Of a DNA stretch of 64,000 bases, positions 1-7,551 are shown in pieces. The translations under genes and the position numbers were made by a program. Origin of the DNA: Pseudomonas frederiksbergensis. GTDB lineage: Bacteria > Pseudomonadota > Gammaproteobacteria > Pseudomonadales > Pseudomonadaceae. The stretch covers positions 5,074,501-5,138,500 of the forward strand of contig NZ_CP017886.1 in assembly GCF_001874645.1 (NCBI RefSeq). The letters are read 5' to 3'. A model generated the notes under the pieces. That model saw nothing but the letters and a program-made list of their open reading frames with translations, was not told the origin of the DNA and did no database searches. Position 1 is the first letter of the stretch. Each line of letters starts with the position of its first letter.

Positions 1-228
1 CTGGTAGCTGTTGCTCAGATTACTGGCCAGGGTGCTGATCTGGTTGCGCCGTTCCTGCCAGTTATCCAGCAATTGCTGCTGTTTGATATGGGCAACCGCC
101 TCGAGGGCGTTCAGCGTCTGCTCGCGCAGGGCGGTACTGGCTTGTTGATAGACCGTAAAGGCCATGCCCAGAACCGGGATCAAGCCTATCAGCAGGTAGC
201 TTAGGGCTAACTTCAAGCGTAACGGCAT
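1..228 (-). CDS. N-terminus of a membrane sensor protein (chemoreceptor or sensor type), partial
   Basis: Only the first 76 codons lie in the window; the gene continues past base 1. The protein begins MPLRLKLALSYLLIGLIPVLG, a signal-anchor helix at about residues 5-27, then a helical, Gln-rich periplasmic stretch (residues 30-76). This layout is typical of methyl-accepting chemotaxis proteins and of membrane-bound histidine kinases or cyclases. The cytoplasmic output domain is outside the window, so the class cannot be decided. The start is the only ATG before the hydrophobic helix. It is the last ordinary gene before the accessory region that follows. Confidence 0.7.
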   Translation of the reverse strand, partial: MPLRLKLALSYLLIGLIPVLGMAFTVYQQASTALREQTLNALEAVAHIKQQQLLDNWQERRNQISTLASNLSNSYQ

Positions 229-485
229 GTTCAACGACTCCGCGGGTAGAAAGGTTACAGGTCAGGGTGTTTGTTAATTATTCTGCAAGAAGTGTGCAAA
301 TTATCGAACACAATGAGTTGGCTTGGGCTTCTGAGATCGCTGATCTGGTTTGTAGAGCGGGCCGGACGGTGAGGGAGGTGAATCGACACTGGTTTCGTAG
401 ACAACTCCAAGCGTTACAGCAAGGCGCTGCAAGAGACAGATCGCCTGGGATTTCTCAGACGGAATCGACAGGCTGCTTTTGGCCG

Positions 486-642
486 AGGCTGTGTAAAAAC
501 GTTTTAGAGCAGGTTTGACGGTCAGAACCAGAACGAAAATCGCGTTCCTACGCAAATTTCAGGTCTGCTGACTAGCCAAGTGCTGGCAGATTTTACGTAG
601 CAACGCAGACTTCCAAACGGTGTCTGCGTTTTTACACACTCT
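486..642 (+). repeat. 157-bp MITE, copy 1 (diverged)
   Basis: A short non-coding element with terminal inverted repeats: AGGCTGTGTAAAAACG at the left and CGTTTTTACACACTCT at the right. It aligns end to end with the copies at 682 and 16470 but carries about ten substitutions, including the last TIR bases. Short ORFs can be read inside it but have no coding character. It is a non-autonomous element whose parental transposase is not in the window. Confidence 0.8.
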
Positions 643-681
643 GGGCCGTTTGCTGTCTGTCCTCTCGACCGGAGTGGGTCG

Positions 682-838
682 AGGCTGTGTGAAAACGTTT
701 TAGAGCAGGTTTGACAGTCAGGACTGGAACGAAAATCGCGTTCCTACGCAAATTTCCGGTCTGCTGATTAACCAAACACTGGCAGATTTTACGTAGCAAC
801 GCAGACTTCAAAACGGCGCATGCGTTTTCACACAGCCT
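682..838 (+). repeat. 157-bp MITE, copy 2
   Basis: Same element as at 486, 39 bp further on in the same orientation. The 16-bp TIRs AGGCTGTGTGAAAACG and CGTTTTCACACAGCCT are perfect inverted repeats. Base by base it appears identical to the copy at 16470-16626, which suggests recent movement or gene conversion. It marks the left edge of the accessory region. Confidence 0.85.
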
Positions 839-1135
839 GGGCCGATAGCGGTCTGATTTCTCCAACGATTCGCCTCCGCCCCGTGTGATCCGTCAGATGC
901 CTACCAGTAGCATGTCAAAGCCATGCAAGCTCAACCTGACCCTATGAGTGTTATTATGAGCTAGGGGGGTTAGCTGGTCCCTAATTAGGGACTGCTCCTG
1001 CCAAGCGTGGTGCTGCGCCATTCCGCCAAGCTTCAGATTCAGAGCTTGGTCCCACCAAAACCTCTGGGGTGGGATAAGGTCGCTGAGACCCACGCCCCTG
1101 TGCGACCATGGCTGTGGACGGGAGCCTCGGTGGTT
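839..1135. other. No recognisable gene between MITE and palindrome
   Basis: Nothing gene-like is recognised in this stretch. A 66-codon minus-strand ORF exists (893-1093), but it matches no family I know and lacks a convincing ribosome binding site. The sequence probably derives from the non-coding end of a decayed mobile element. Confidence 0.4.
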
Positions 1136-1190
1136 TATAGGGAAGTTAGCGAGTTTATGTTTAAAGCATAAACTCGCTAACTTCCCTATA
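1136..1190. repeat. Perfect 24-bp inverted repeat with 7-base loop
   Basis: The arms 1136-1159 and 1167-1190 (TATAGGGAAGTTAGCGAG... and its exact complement) are separated by TTTAAAG. It is far longer than a normal terminator and AT-rich, with no U-tract. It could be a cruciform or a remnant of a mobile element or attachment structure. Confidence 0.8.
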
Positions 1191-1299
1191 TTTCCCTCAG
1201 TGTGCGGCCCGCACGAATGGAAACCTTCGATCGCTCTGGTAGGTGCTGCGCGTGCCTGCCCCTTACGCTCGAACCTTCATATGGGGGATATGTACTTGT

Positions 1300-1444
1300 T
1301 TGCGCCGATGCCGAATTGACCCACGTGCCGAGATTTTACTGAGCCCCTCTGATTTCTTGCGAACCAATGCCCGTGCTGCATTTCGTTAGATTGGACTTGG
1401 GTCAGTCTTTAGTCGGCGCTTGGATGAATTCGGCATCGGCGCCA
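1300..1444. repeat. About 145-bp element bounded by inverted repeats
   Basis: GCGCCGATGCCGAATT at 1302-1317 is repeated exactly inverted at 1427-1442, and similarity extends to about 22 of 25 bases. There is no ORF inside. The size and ends fit a second, different MITE or the fused ends of a decayed insertion sequence. The family was not identified. Confidence 0.65.
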
Positions 1445-1520
1445 ACAGATTCCTTATAGGCGGTTATGCAAAGTGCTCCACAGATGAGTAGCTGCACGTG
1501 ATTTGTAGGTGCGTTTTAAC

Positions 1521-1550
1521 TCGCCGCTTGTCGTGTACGACAAGCGGCGA
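1521..1550 (-). terminator. Hairpin downstream of the amidohydrolase gene
   Basis: TCGCCGCTTGTCG and its perfect complement are separated by TGTA, 10 bases beyond the stop of the minus-strand amidohydrolase. The downstream tract (GTTAAAAC) is only weakly U-rich. It is probably a transcription terminator. Confidence 0.6.
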
Positions 1551-1559
1551 TGGAGGGCG

Positions 1560-3254
1560 TTAAAAGCTATCTGATTGGTGAGATATCACCCCGTTCATCA
1601 TGGTAAGCAAAACGTTGGTCTTGCCGATGTCATGAGCGTTCTGTTCGAAGAGGTCGTTCTCGAGAATGATCATATCAGCCCGCTTTCCTACCGTGATTGA
1701 GCCGATCTCGTGCTCCATCCGTAATTGATAAGCGCCGTTGATCGTGTACGCCGCAATCAGTTGTGGAATGCTGAGTTTTTGACTGGCCTCAGGCATCACC
1801 GGGGCATCGGGCTCACCGGAGAGCTGGCGAGTATGGCCGCATTCGATATGCTCCACCGGTCGGTGCTGGCAACGACATTGGCAAGCGAGCCCATCCATGC
1901 CGATGGAGACCGTCACACCCTGTTCGATGAAGGTGCGGAACTTGTACATCGAACTCCACCGCTCATGACCATAGGACTTCAGGATCGCCTTGGTGTAGGC
2001 GTCAACCACGCCCCATTGTAGCTGGGTGTTGGCGATGACGCCGATGCGCCGGAAACGAGGAATGTCATCGGCATGTGTCAGGAACGCATGGGTGATGACG
2101 TGGCGGCGATCCCGCGCTGGGTTGAGCTCATTGGTTTCTTCGAACACGTCCAGGGCAAGACGCACGGCAGCGTCTCCCACGCAGTGGACCATTACATCAA
2201 TACCGTGGGCATCCGCTTTGCGTACATGCTGCGCGAATTCGTGAGCAGGGATGACCGTCGAGCCGCGGGTCTCTGGCTTGTCCGTATAGGGCTCCAAGAG
2301 ATAGGCCGTATGGTTCACCTCGGTACCATCCAGCATTAGCTTCAGCACTTGGGCCTTGACCAGCGGGCTGCTGTAGCGCTCGCGAAGGTCAAGCAACGCA
2401 TCGACGGGATCTGCGGTTGAACCAAGGTTGATGTAGCTTCCGGTCACCCTCAGCTTGAGCCGTTTTTCGCGCTCCATGTGTTGCAAGGTCTCGTATAGCA
2501 ACGACTGATCGCCGCTCGGATCCAGAAAGCCTGCGTCGAAGACGGTAGTGATACCCGCAGCGACCAGTTTTTCCTGCCATACAGAGATCGAGCGCAGATA
2601 GAGATCGATACCCGTGGGCAGGTAACCGGCTGCGCTGATTCTGCTCATCAGCAACGAGTAAGCCGCACCGTCGACGATCAAACCTGTCGGTTCGCCAGTG
2701 ACCGGGTCTTTCTCGAACCAGCTGGCGCCTTCTTCAACCGGCGGTGTATGCCGGTCTATTTCGGCTATCTCCAGCGCCTTGGAGTTGACCCACATGGAGT
2801 GGTAGTCGGTTGACAACAGGCAGACTGGCTTGTCCGGGCAGATGGCATCGAGTGTCTCTTTGCACAGCAACTCTGCGGGCATCAGTGCTTGAATCCAGCC
2901 CATTCCGGTGATGGCTTTTTCGTCGGGATGCTCGTCGACATAGTGCTTGAGCGCCGCGAGGACCTCCTGAGGATCCTCGTGATTGACGAAGGCCTGAAAG
3001 GCAAAGGCCGTGGTGGAAAAATGCCAGTGCGACTCGACGAAACCCGGCAATACCAAGCGTTGTTGGGTATCGATCAGTCGAGTCTGGGCGCCGGCGAACG
3101 TCATGACCTCCAGATCATTCCCGACATAGATGATCCGCTCACCTTGGATGGCTACTGCGCTTGCCCAGGGTTGGTGCTGATCGACGGTGTAGATTTTTGC
3201 GTTGTAGAGGATGTAGTCGGCCAACGCGACTTGGGAAGATGCGGTCAGTGTCAT
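1560..3254 (-). CDS. Amidohydrolase family protein (YtcJ/AepA-like)
   Basis: 564 aa, in the size range of the amidohydrolase_3 (YtcJ) branch. These metal-dependent hydrolases cleave C-N bonds of amides, formamides or imides; the substrate is unknown. The N-terminal composite beta domain (ADYILYNAKIYTVD) leads to LPGFVESHWHF, where H76 and H78 form the HxH metal motif. Further conserved blocks are HCVGDAAVR and ITHAFLTHADD in the barrel and the C-terminal GKRADMIIL that returns to the beta sandwich. No signal peptide is convincing. It is flanked by a binding-protein fragment and a serine hydrolase on the same strand, suggesting a small amide-catabolism unit. The expected late Asp of the barrel falls in SIGMDGLA. 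Family is sure, substrate is not. Confidence 0.85.
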   Translation of the reverse strand: MTLTASSQVALADYILYNAKIYTVDQHQPWASAVAIQGERIIYVGNDLEVMTFAGAQTRLIDTQQRLVLPGFVESHWHFSTTAFAFQAFVNHEDPQEVLAALKHYVDEHPDEKAITGMGWIQALMPAELLCKETLDAICPDKPVCLLSTDYHSMWVNSKALEIAEIDRHTPPVEEGASWFEKDPVTGEPTGLIVDGAAYSLLMSRISAAGYLPTGIDLYLRSISVWQEKLVAAGITTVFDAGFLDPSGDQSLLYETLQHMEREKRLKLRVTGSYINLGSTADPVDALLDLRERYSSPLVKAQVLKLMLDGTEVNHTAYLLEPYTDKPETRGSTVIPAHEFAQHVRKADAHGIDVMVHCVGDAAVRLALDVFEETNELNPARDRRHVITHAFLTHADDIPRFRRIGVIANTQLQWGVVDAYTKAILKSYGHERWSSMYKFRTFIEQGVTVSIGMDGLACQCRCQHRPVEHIECGHTRQLSGEPDAPVMPEASQKLSIPQLIAAYTINGAYQLRMEHEIGSITVGKRADMIILENDLFEQNAHDIGKTNVLLTMMNGVISHQSDSF

Positions 3255-3324
3255 TTTTTGTGCCTCTTTGGACGGGTTCTACAGGGATAAGCAACGCCAG
3301 AGAGACCTGACGCTGCGACCAGGC

Positions 3325-3528
3325 TCAATAACCAGTGCGGATCATGTTCCAGGTCCGGGTGCGGATACGTTCGGTAGCCATTGGGATTGGTCTAATGGGG
3401 TAAAGCATCGACAGCTTGTCTTCAGGAATGTACATATTGGGGTTGTGACGAATGGCCGGAGCGATCAAGTCGGTAGTGCCTTTATCCACGTTCGGATAGC
3501 GGATGTAATTGCTCGCCTTCATCGCCAA
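3325..3528 (-). pseudogene. C-terminal fragment of a polyamine-type ABC binding protein
   Basis: 67 codons matching only the last part of a PotF/SpuD-like periplasmic binding protein. YIRYPNVDKG, IRHNPNMYIPEDKL and ATERIRTRTWNMI correspond to IGYPNANKD, IRNNPSIYIPDEM and AIERLRTRAWTNI at the end of the intact paralogue at 8935. The N-terminal 300 residues are missing. It reads as a deletion remnant upstream of the amidohydrolase, implying that a transporter gene once belonged to this unit. Confidence 0.75.
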
Positions 3529-3623
3529 GCTCCTGTTTTTGTTTTTTTACAGAGCAGAAAGTGGTGCACCGCGCACAGGTATCTCGCCTCAAGAGCTTGG
3601 CGGATACCGGTTGAGTGCTGTTG

Positions 3624-4814
3624 TTATCGTGCGAGTGGCTTGGCCCGCAGCCTGGCTGCCAGCGCCCGCATCAAGCGCACGCTGTCGGCGTCGAAATCAC
3701 TGACCGCGTCGGGCAGCGAAGACTGTTTGACGATCACTGTCTGCGAAGGGAAATCGATGAACAGGTACTGGCCATGAATGCCGCCGGCCATGATCGCCTG
3801 GCTGTGATCGTTGAATACGTACCACTGGCTGCGATAGGAGGCGCCGGGAGTCCAGGAGGCGAACTCGGCGTTGTCTGCATAAATGGCAGGGTCGGCGCCG
3901 TCGGCAATGGCCGCTACGACAGCCGCGGGCAATAGTTGTGTCTGTGCGTGTTGACCTTCACGAATCAGCAGACGGCCAAAGCGCGCCATATCACGCAAGG
4001 TCGCGTTGAAGCCTGCGCCGGCGGTGCTGCGACCCCAGGGGTCGGCCAGGAAATAACCATCGCGTTCGCAGCCCAGTTGCGACCAGATTCGCTCCAACAA
4101 CTCGTGGCAGGAGACGCCAGTAACTCGCTCCATCACCCAAGCGAGGGCCTCGGTGGTCGCGCTGCAGTAATGGAAGAAACCACCGTGCTCGCCACGTTTA
4201 CCCAAGGAGGGCAAATACTGGTACAGGGACTCGACGTGCCTGTAGGCCTCAGGCGCCGGCCGCAAGCCGCAGGCGTAGCCATACTGCGAACTCTCAGAGG
4301 CGGGGTCGTCGTATTTTTCGGCGTACTCGATACCCACGGCCATATCGAGTAGCTGACGAACCGTTGCATCGCCAAAGGCGCTGCCCGCGAGTTCTTCAAC
4401 GTAACTGCCGGCCAGACGCTGCGAATCGAGTAACCCTCCATGAATCAATTGCTCCGCCAGGGTTCCGATCAGCGACTTGGTGACCGAAAACATCAGGTGG
4501 CGGTCTTCGGCGGTTTGCCCATTGAAGTAGCGTTCGTAGAGAACGTCGTCACCTTGCATGATGAGAAAGCCATCGGTGGAACTGGCATGCAGGTGTTCGG
4601 CCAAACCGATGGAAAGCCCGCAGGTGCTTTCGAAGTAAAAATCGTCCAGATCGAGGGGTTTGTCTGTCAATTCCTCGACCTGCCTCCGTCCTGCGGAGAC
4701 GGTAATCGTCGGGCGTATCTGTTGAAGGCTACGCAGTCCCCAGCGGTTGAAGGGCGGAGCCATCCAGTTGTGCCACGTCACTCGTTTTTCTACGACTACC
4801 GGAAAGCCCTGCAT
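3624..4814 (-). CDS. Serine hydrolase, beta-lactamase/NylB-like; 5' end frameshifted
   Basis: 396 aa in the open frame. Penicillin-binding-fold motifs are present: S110-V-T-K113 (SxxK nucleophile and base), Y216 in HYCSATTEA (the Tyr motif), and H347-G in GGIHGQYLF. This pattern is that of class C beta-lactamase-like esterases and 6-aminohexanoate-oligomer hydrolases, which cleave amides or esters. The natural start is probably the ATG at 4912 (MSKLYAQSTASRLGALYAKA...). A run of eight G (4829-4836, C on the coding strand) puts that start out of frame, and nine would restore it. The internal ATG at 4814 gives the listed ORF but lacks about 30 residues. It is divergent from the tetR gene at 5076, which may regulate it. 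Confidence 0.75.
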   Translation of the reverse strand: MQGFPVVVEKRVTWHNWMAPPFNRWGLRSLQQIRPTITVSAGRRQVEELTDKPLDLDDFYFESTCGLSIGLAEHLHASSTDGFLIMQGDDVLYERYFNGQTAEDRHLMFSVTKSLIGTLAEQLIHGGLLDSQRLAGSYVEELAGSAFGDATVRQLLDMAVGIEYAEKYDDPASESSQYGYACGLRPAPEAYRHVESLYQYLPSLGKRGEHGGFFHYCSATTEALAWVMERVTGVSCHELLERIWSQLGCERDGYFLADPWGRSTAGAGFNATLRDMARFGRLLIREGQHAQTQLLPAAVVAAIADGADPAIYADNAEFASWTPGASYRSQWYVFNDHSQAIMAGGIHGQYLFIDFPSQTVIVKQSSLPDAVSDFDADSVRLMRALAARLRAKPLAR

Positions 4815-4981
4815 GAAGGGCGTTTCTTGGGGGGGGCCAAGAGTTCCTCATGGGCTTTTGCGTAGAGGGCTCCGAGGCGTGATGCAGTGCTTTGTGCGTA
4901 TAGCTTGCTCATTGTAGCTTCCAGCTTGGGTGCTCTGCGTGACAGCAGATGTAGCCAAAATTTTTGTCATGATAAATTGTT

Positions 4982-5006
4982 TTAGTCAATAAGATATTTT
5001 TGATTT
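4982..5006 (+). promoter_or_regulatory. AT-rich element upstream of tetR, shared with the second tetR
   Basis: TTAGTCAATAAGATATTTTT followed by GATTT lies about 70 bp before the GTG of the TetR gene. A copy matching at 21 of 25 positions lies in the same relative place and orientation before the truncated paralogue (7351-7375). Conservation between the two paralogues suggests the autoregulatory operator/promoter, which would also control the divergent hydrolase. Confidence 0.5.
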
Positions 5007-5075
5007 AAATAAATACGCTATGATCGGACTGTCCAACGGACGCGATGATTGACCGGTGAAACGAAGGAAGACGAT

Positions 5076-5690
5076 GTGAGTGGATTGCGTGAAAAGCAGA
5101 AGGCGATGCGTCGCCAAGCGATAAGCGAAGCGGCTGTGCGGCTATTTGAAAAGCAGGGTTATCAGGACACGACAGTCGAGCAGATCGCTCGGGAAGCCAA
5201 TGTATCCGCTCCTACGGTGTTTACTTATTTTGGCTCCAAGCAGGAAATACTGTTGGAGATGCTGCGTGAAGGTGATCGGATCGCCTTGGGCAATGCGCGT
5301 GCGCAAATGTCGAAGTTTGACAACCCCGTTGAGGCACTCTGCTACCTGAATAAGCAAATAGTCGACTACACATTCGCCACGCTGCGCCCATCACTGTGGC
5401 GTGAGATCTTGCCGATGGTGCTCATAGGAGGTGGGGATAATGGCTTGCCCGAAGCTTACAAAAACGTCAATGACGCCCTGATGGCTGAGGTCAGTGCGCT
5501 GCTTCAAGAGCTAAAAGACGAGGGCAAAATACGGACGGATCTCGATGTTGATCTGGCAGCCTTTCTGTTCAACGACTATTCGCATTTACAGCTACTTCGG
5601 CTGACGAGTCAGGAGCCTATGGATCTCGATGCATATGCCCAGCAGGTCCGCCGGATAACGACACTAATATTCCAAGGAATGAGGCCGTAA
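5076..5690 (+). CDS. TetR/AcrR family transcriptional regulator
   Basis: 204 aa from the GTG at 5076. A TTG at 5049 also opens the frame, but the GTG has a GAAGGAAG ribosome site 6-7 bases upstream and aligns with the GTG of the truncated paralogue at 7292 (both VSGLRE). The N-terminal helix-turn-helix is clear: AISEAAVRLFEKQGYQDTTV, then AREANVSAPTVFTYFGSKQEIL. The rest is the helical ligand domain. It is a ligand-released repressor candidate for the divergent serine hydrolase and the neighbouring porin and binding-protein genes. The ligand is unknown. Confidence 0.85.
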   Translation: MSGLREKQKAMRRQAISEAAVRLFEKQGYQDTTVEQIAREANVSAPTVFTYFGSKQEILLEMLREGDRIALGNARAQMSKFDNPVEALCYLNKQIVDYTFATLRPSLWREILPMVLIGGGDNGLPEAYKNVNDALMAEVSALLQELKDEGKIRTDLDVDLAAFLFNDYSHLQLLRLTSQEPMDLDAYAQQVRRITTLIFQGMRP

Positions 5691-5758
5691 CTGGCGCCTT
5701 TCGACCTATTCCGTTGAGTAACCTCGGTGCATGAACCAGGTGAAACTGCTTCAGCACT

Positions 5759-5989
5759 ATGGAACTCGCCGCAATGATGGGACGTCAGCCAGCCGACCAG
5801 ACTCCTCTGTTTTACGCCTTCAACCTCGACGATTATGTTCCGGCCACTCATCTGCTTCGAGGTATCGATCAGTTTCTCGACCTGAGCGAACTGCAAGAAC
5901 ACCAGGTTCCGCACTACAGTCACACCGGTCGCTCCTCGATCAATTCAGCACTGAGCATTCGTATGCTGATCGTGGGGGCTACTGCTTAG
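5759..5989 (+). pseudogene. IS1182-family transposase, N-terminal remnant
   Basis: About 70 codons matching the conserved start of IS1182-type transposases: PLFYAFNLDDYVPATHLLRG, VPHYSHTGRSSINSALSIRM, LIVG. The frame shifts in the G run at 5973-5978. After it, GYCLGIR, the expected continuation, can be read across the IS5 insertion point. The gene stops there, and the remaining roughly 400 residues are absent on the far side of the IS5. Confidence 0.75.
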
Positions 5990-7181
5990 GGAAGGTCTGA
6001 AGTAGTCAGCGATTTTTGATGCCCTCGTTGGTAGAGGTTCAAAAAACGCTGGCTGGTCAGAAATCAGACCTTTCCTATTCTTAACTCATCGTTTCACCCT
6101 TGAGCGACGCCTTTTCAAGGCGCTTTTCCCGCATTACAGGCGCATCTCTCCCGCGACCAGCAGCCGTTTTCGCATCATCCACAGGTTCGACAGGGCAAAT
6201 AGCGTGGCCTGTTGCGCGGTGTTTTTCATCAGGCCGCGAAAGCGCACTTTCGTATAGCCAAACTGACGCTTGATCACTCGGAATGGATGCTCAACCTTCG
6301 CCCGGACTTGTGCTTTCGCATATTCGATTTTGCGCCGCAGGCGCCCGATCAAACTCTTTTTCGCGTGTTTTTTATAGCTGCTGGGCCGTGCGGCAATCGA
6401 CCAGATCATCTTGCGATTCTGATGCTCAGGACGCTTGTCCACACCGGTGTAACCGGCATCGCCAGACACGTATGATTCCTCGCCATGCAGCAACTGATCG
6501 ACCTGCGTCACGTCCGCCACATTGGCCGCCGTGCCCACCAGGCTATGCACCAAACCCGACTCGGCATCGACGCCGATATGCGCTTTCATCCCGAAGAAAT
6601 ACATGTTCCCCTTCTTCGTCTGATGCATTTCGGGGTCGCGTTTACCCTCTTTATTCTTGGTCGAACTCGGCGCATGAATGATCGTCGCATCGACCACCGT
6701 ACCTTGGCGCAACATCAGGCCACGGTCGCCCAGATAACCGTTGATGACCTGCAAAATCCCGCCGGCCAACTCATGTTTTTCCAACAGACGTCGGAAGTTG
6801 AGGATCGTGGTTTCATCGGGAATCCGATCCAGATGCAGCCCCGAAAACTGGCGCAGGATAGTGGTCTCGTACAGCGCTTCTTCCATCGCCGGATCGCTGT
6901 AGCCGAACCAGTTCTGCATCAGATGAACCCGCAACATCGCCATCAATGGATACGCCGGACGACCACCTTCGCCTTTCGGATAATTCGGCTCGATCAAGGC
7001 AATCAGACCCTTCCAGGGCACGACCTGATCCATCTCGATCAGGAAACGCTCGCGGCGGGTCTGCTTACGTTTGCCGGCGTACTCGGCATCGGCGAAGGAC
7101 ATCTGTTTCATCGGGGCTCAACCGTCGTGTTCGGATCAGGCGGCTATTTCACCAAATCTGAAAGTCTTTTTCAGAGTTTCC
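5990..7181 (-). mobile_element. Complete IS5-family insertion sequence (1192 bp)
   Basis: Ends are GGAAGGTCTGAAGTAGTC at the left and, inverted, GGAAACTCTGAAAAAGAC at the right (13 of 18 match). Both are flanked by the 4-bp direct repeat TTAG (5986-5989 and 7182-7185), which fits the YTAR target consensus of IS5. Length and a single DDE transposase gene on the minus strand are typical. It sits inside the IS1182 remnant and abuts a truncated tetR, so it landed in an already rearranged junction. Confidence 0.9.
6134..7111 (-). CDS. IS5-family transposase
   Basis: 325 aa, full length for IS5. The DUF772-type N-terminal domain (MSFADAEYAGKRKQTRRERF, then ALIEPNYPKGEGGRPAYP) is followed by the DDE catalytic domain. 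The latter has D in GTVVDATIIHAP, D in VSGDAGYTGVDKR and E in AKVEHPFRVIKRQFGY, the Y-R-K type ending. No frameshift is seen, so the element may be active. It lies wholly within the TTAG-flanked IS. Confidence 0.93.
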   Translation of the reverse strand: MKQMSFADAEYAGKRKQTRRERFLIEMDQVVPWKGLIALIEPNYPKGEGGRPAYPLMAMLRVHLMQNWFGYSDPAMEEALYETTILRQFSGLHLDRIPDETTILNFRRLLEKHELAGGILQVINGYLGDRGLMLRQGTVVDATIIHAPSSTKNKEGKRDPEMHQTKKGNMYFFGMKAHIGVDAESGLVHSLVGTAANVADVTQVDQLLHGEESYVSGDAGYTGVDKRPEHQNRKMIWSIAARPSSYKKHAKKSLIGRLRRKIEYAKAQVRAKVEHPFRVIKRQFGYTKVRFRGLMKNTAQQATLFALSNLWMMRKRLLVAGEMRL

Positions 7182-7185
7182 TTAG

Positions 7186-7292
7186 GCATTCGCGTGTAGC
7201 TGCGGTTATCTTTGGCTTTCGAAAAGCTCAATGGCGGCTTTGCTGATAGCGCGGCGGCATATTTCCTTCAGTTGCTCTCGTAGCCCGCTCAC
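7186..7292 (-). pseudogene. Truncated paralogous tetR gene (N-terminal fragment)
   Basis: Too short to be obvious, but the minus strand from GTG 7292 reads VSGLREQLKEICRRAISKAA, then IELFESQ. This closely matches VSGLREKQKAMRRQAISEAAVRLFEKQ of the intact TetR at 5076. The frame then breaks, and the IS5 right end (7181) follows 15 codons later. The upstream 25-bp element (7351-7375) is also conserved. A second regulator was therefore destroyed by insertion or deletion. Confidence 0.7.
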
Positions 7293-7350
7293 TCACGTGT
7301 CCTTTCTCTAGATTTCTCGATTAGGCATGAGTGCAACGCTTTTCCATTCC

Positions 7351-7395
7351 AAAATAAAAATATTTTATTGACTTAAATATTTTATGGTGTAAATA
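7351..7395. promoter_or_regulatory. Operator-like element overlapping a probable porin promoter
   Basis: On the plus strand, TTGACT (7368-7373) and TAAATA (7390-7395) are 16 bp apart, a good sigma-70 pair pointing to the porin at 7552. The overlapping 7351-7375 segment, read on the minus strand, is the paralogous copy of the element before the intact tetR. The placement suggests TetR control of the porin. Confidence 0.5.
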
Positions 7396-7551
7396 ATTGT
7401 TTCGGGGCAATGGTCCTCCCAAGGACCAGCGCGCCATCATAGTGAGCATTCCAATAGATCGAACAGCTCGACAATTTTTGTCCGGCTGCTAGGGCGCTCT
7501 CGCGCCTGAAAAACTGCCCTTCACCAACAAAACCAATAGCTGGAGCAGTCT

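Noticed and set aside
632..865. ORF reading through the MITE as a protein; also at 301-555 and 16447-16725
   Set aside because: The same frame appears in each MITE copy only because the DNA repeats; the copies are non-coding elements with TIRs.
893..1093. 66-codon minus-strand ORF after the second MITE
   Set aside because: No ribosome site, no recognised family, and surrounded by mobile-element debris; left as unassigned sequence.
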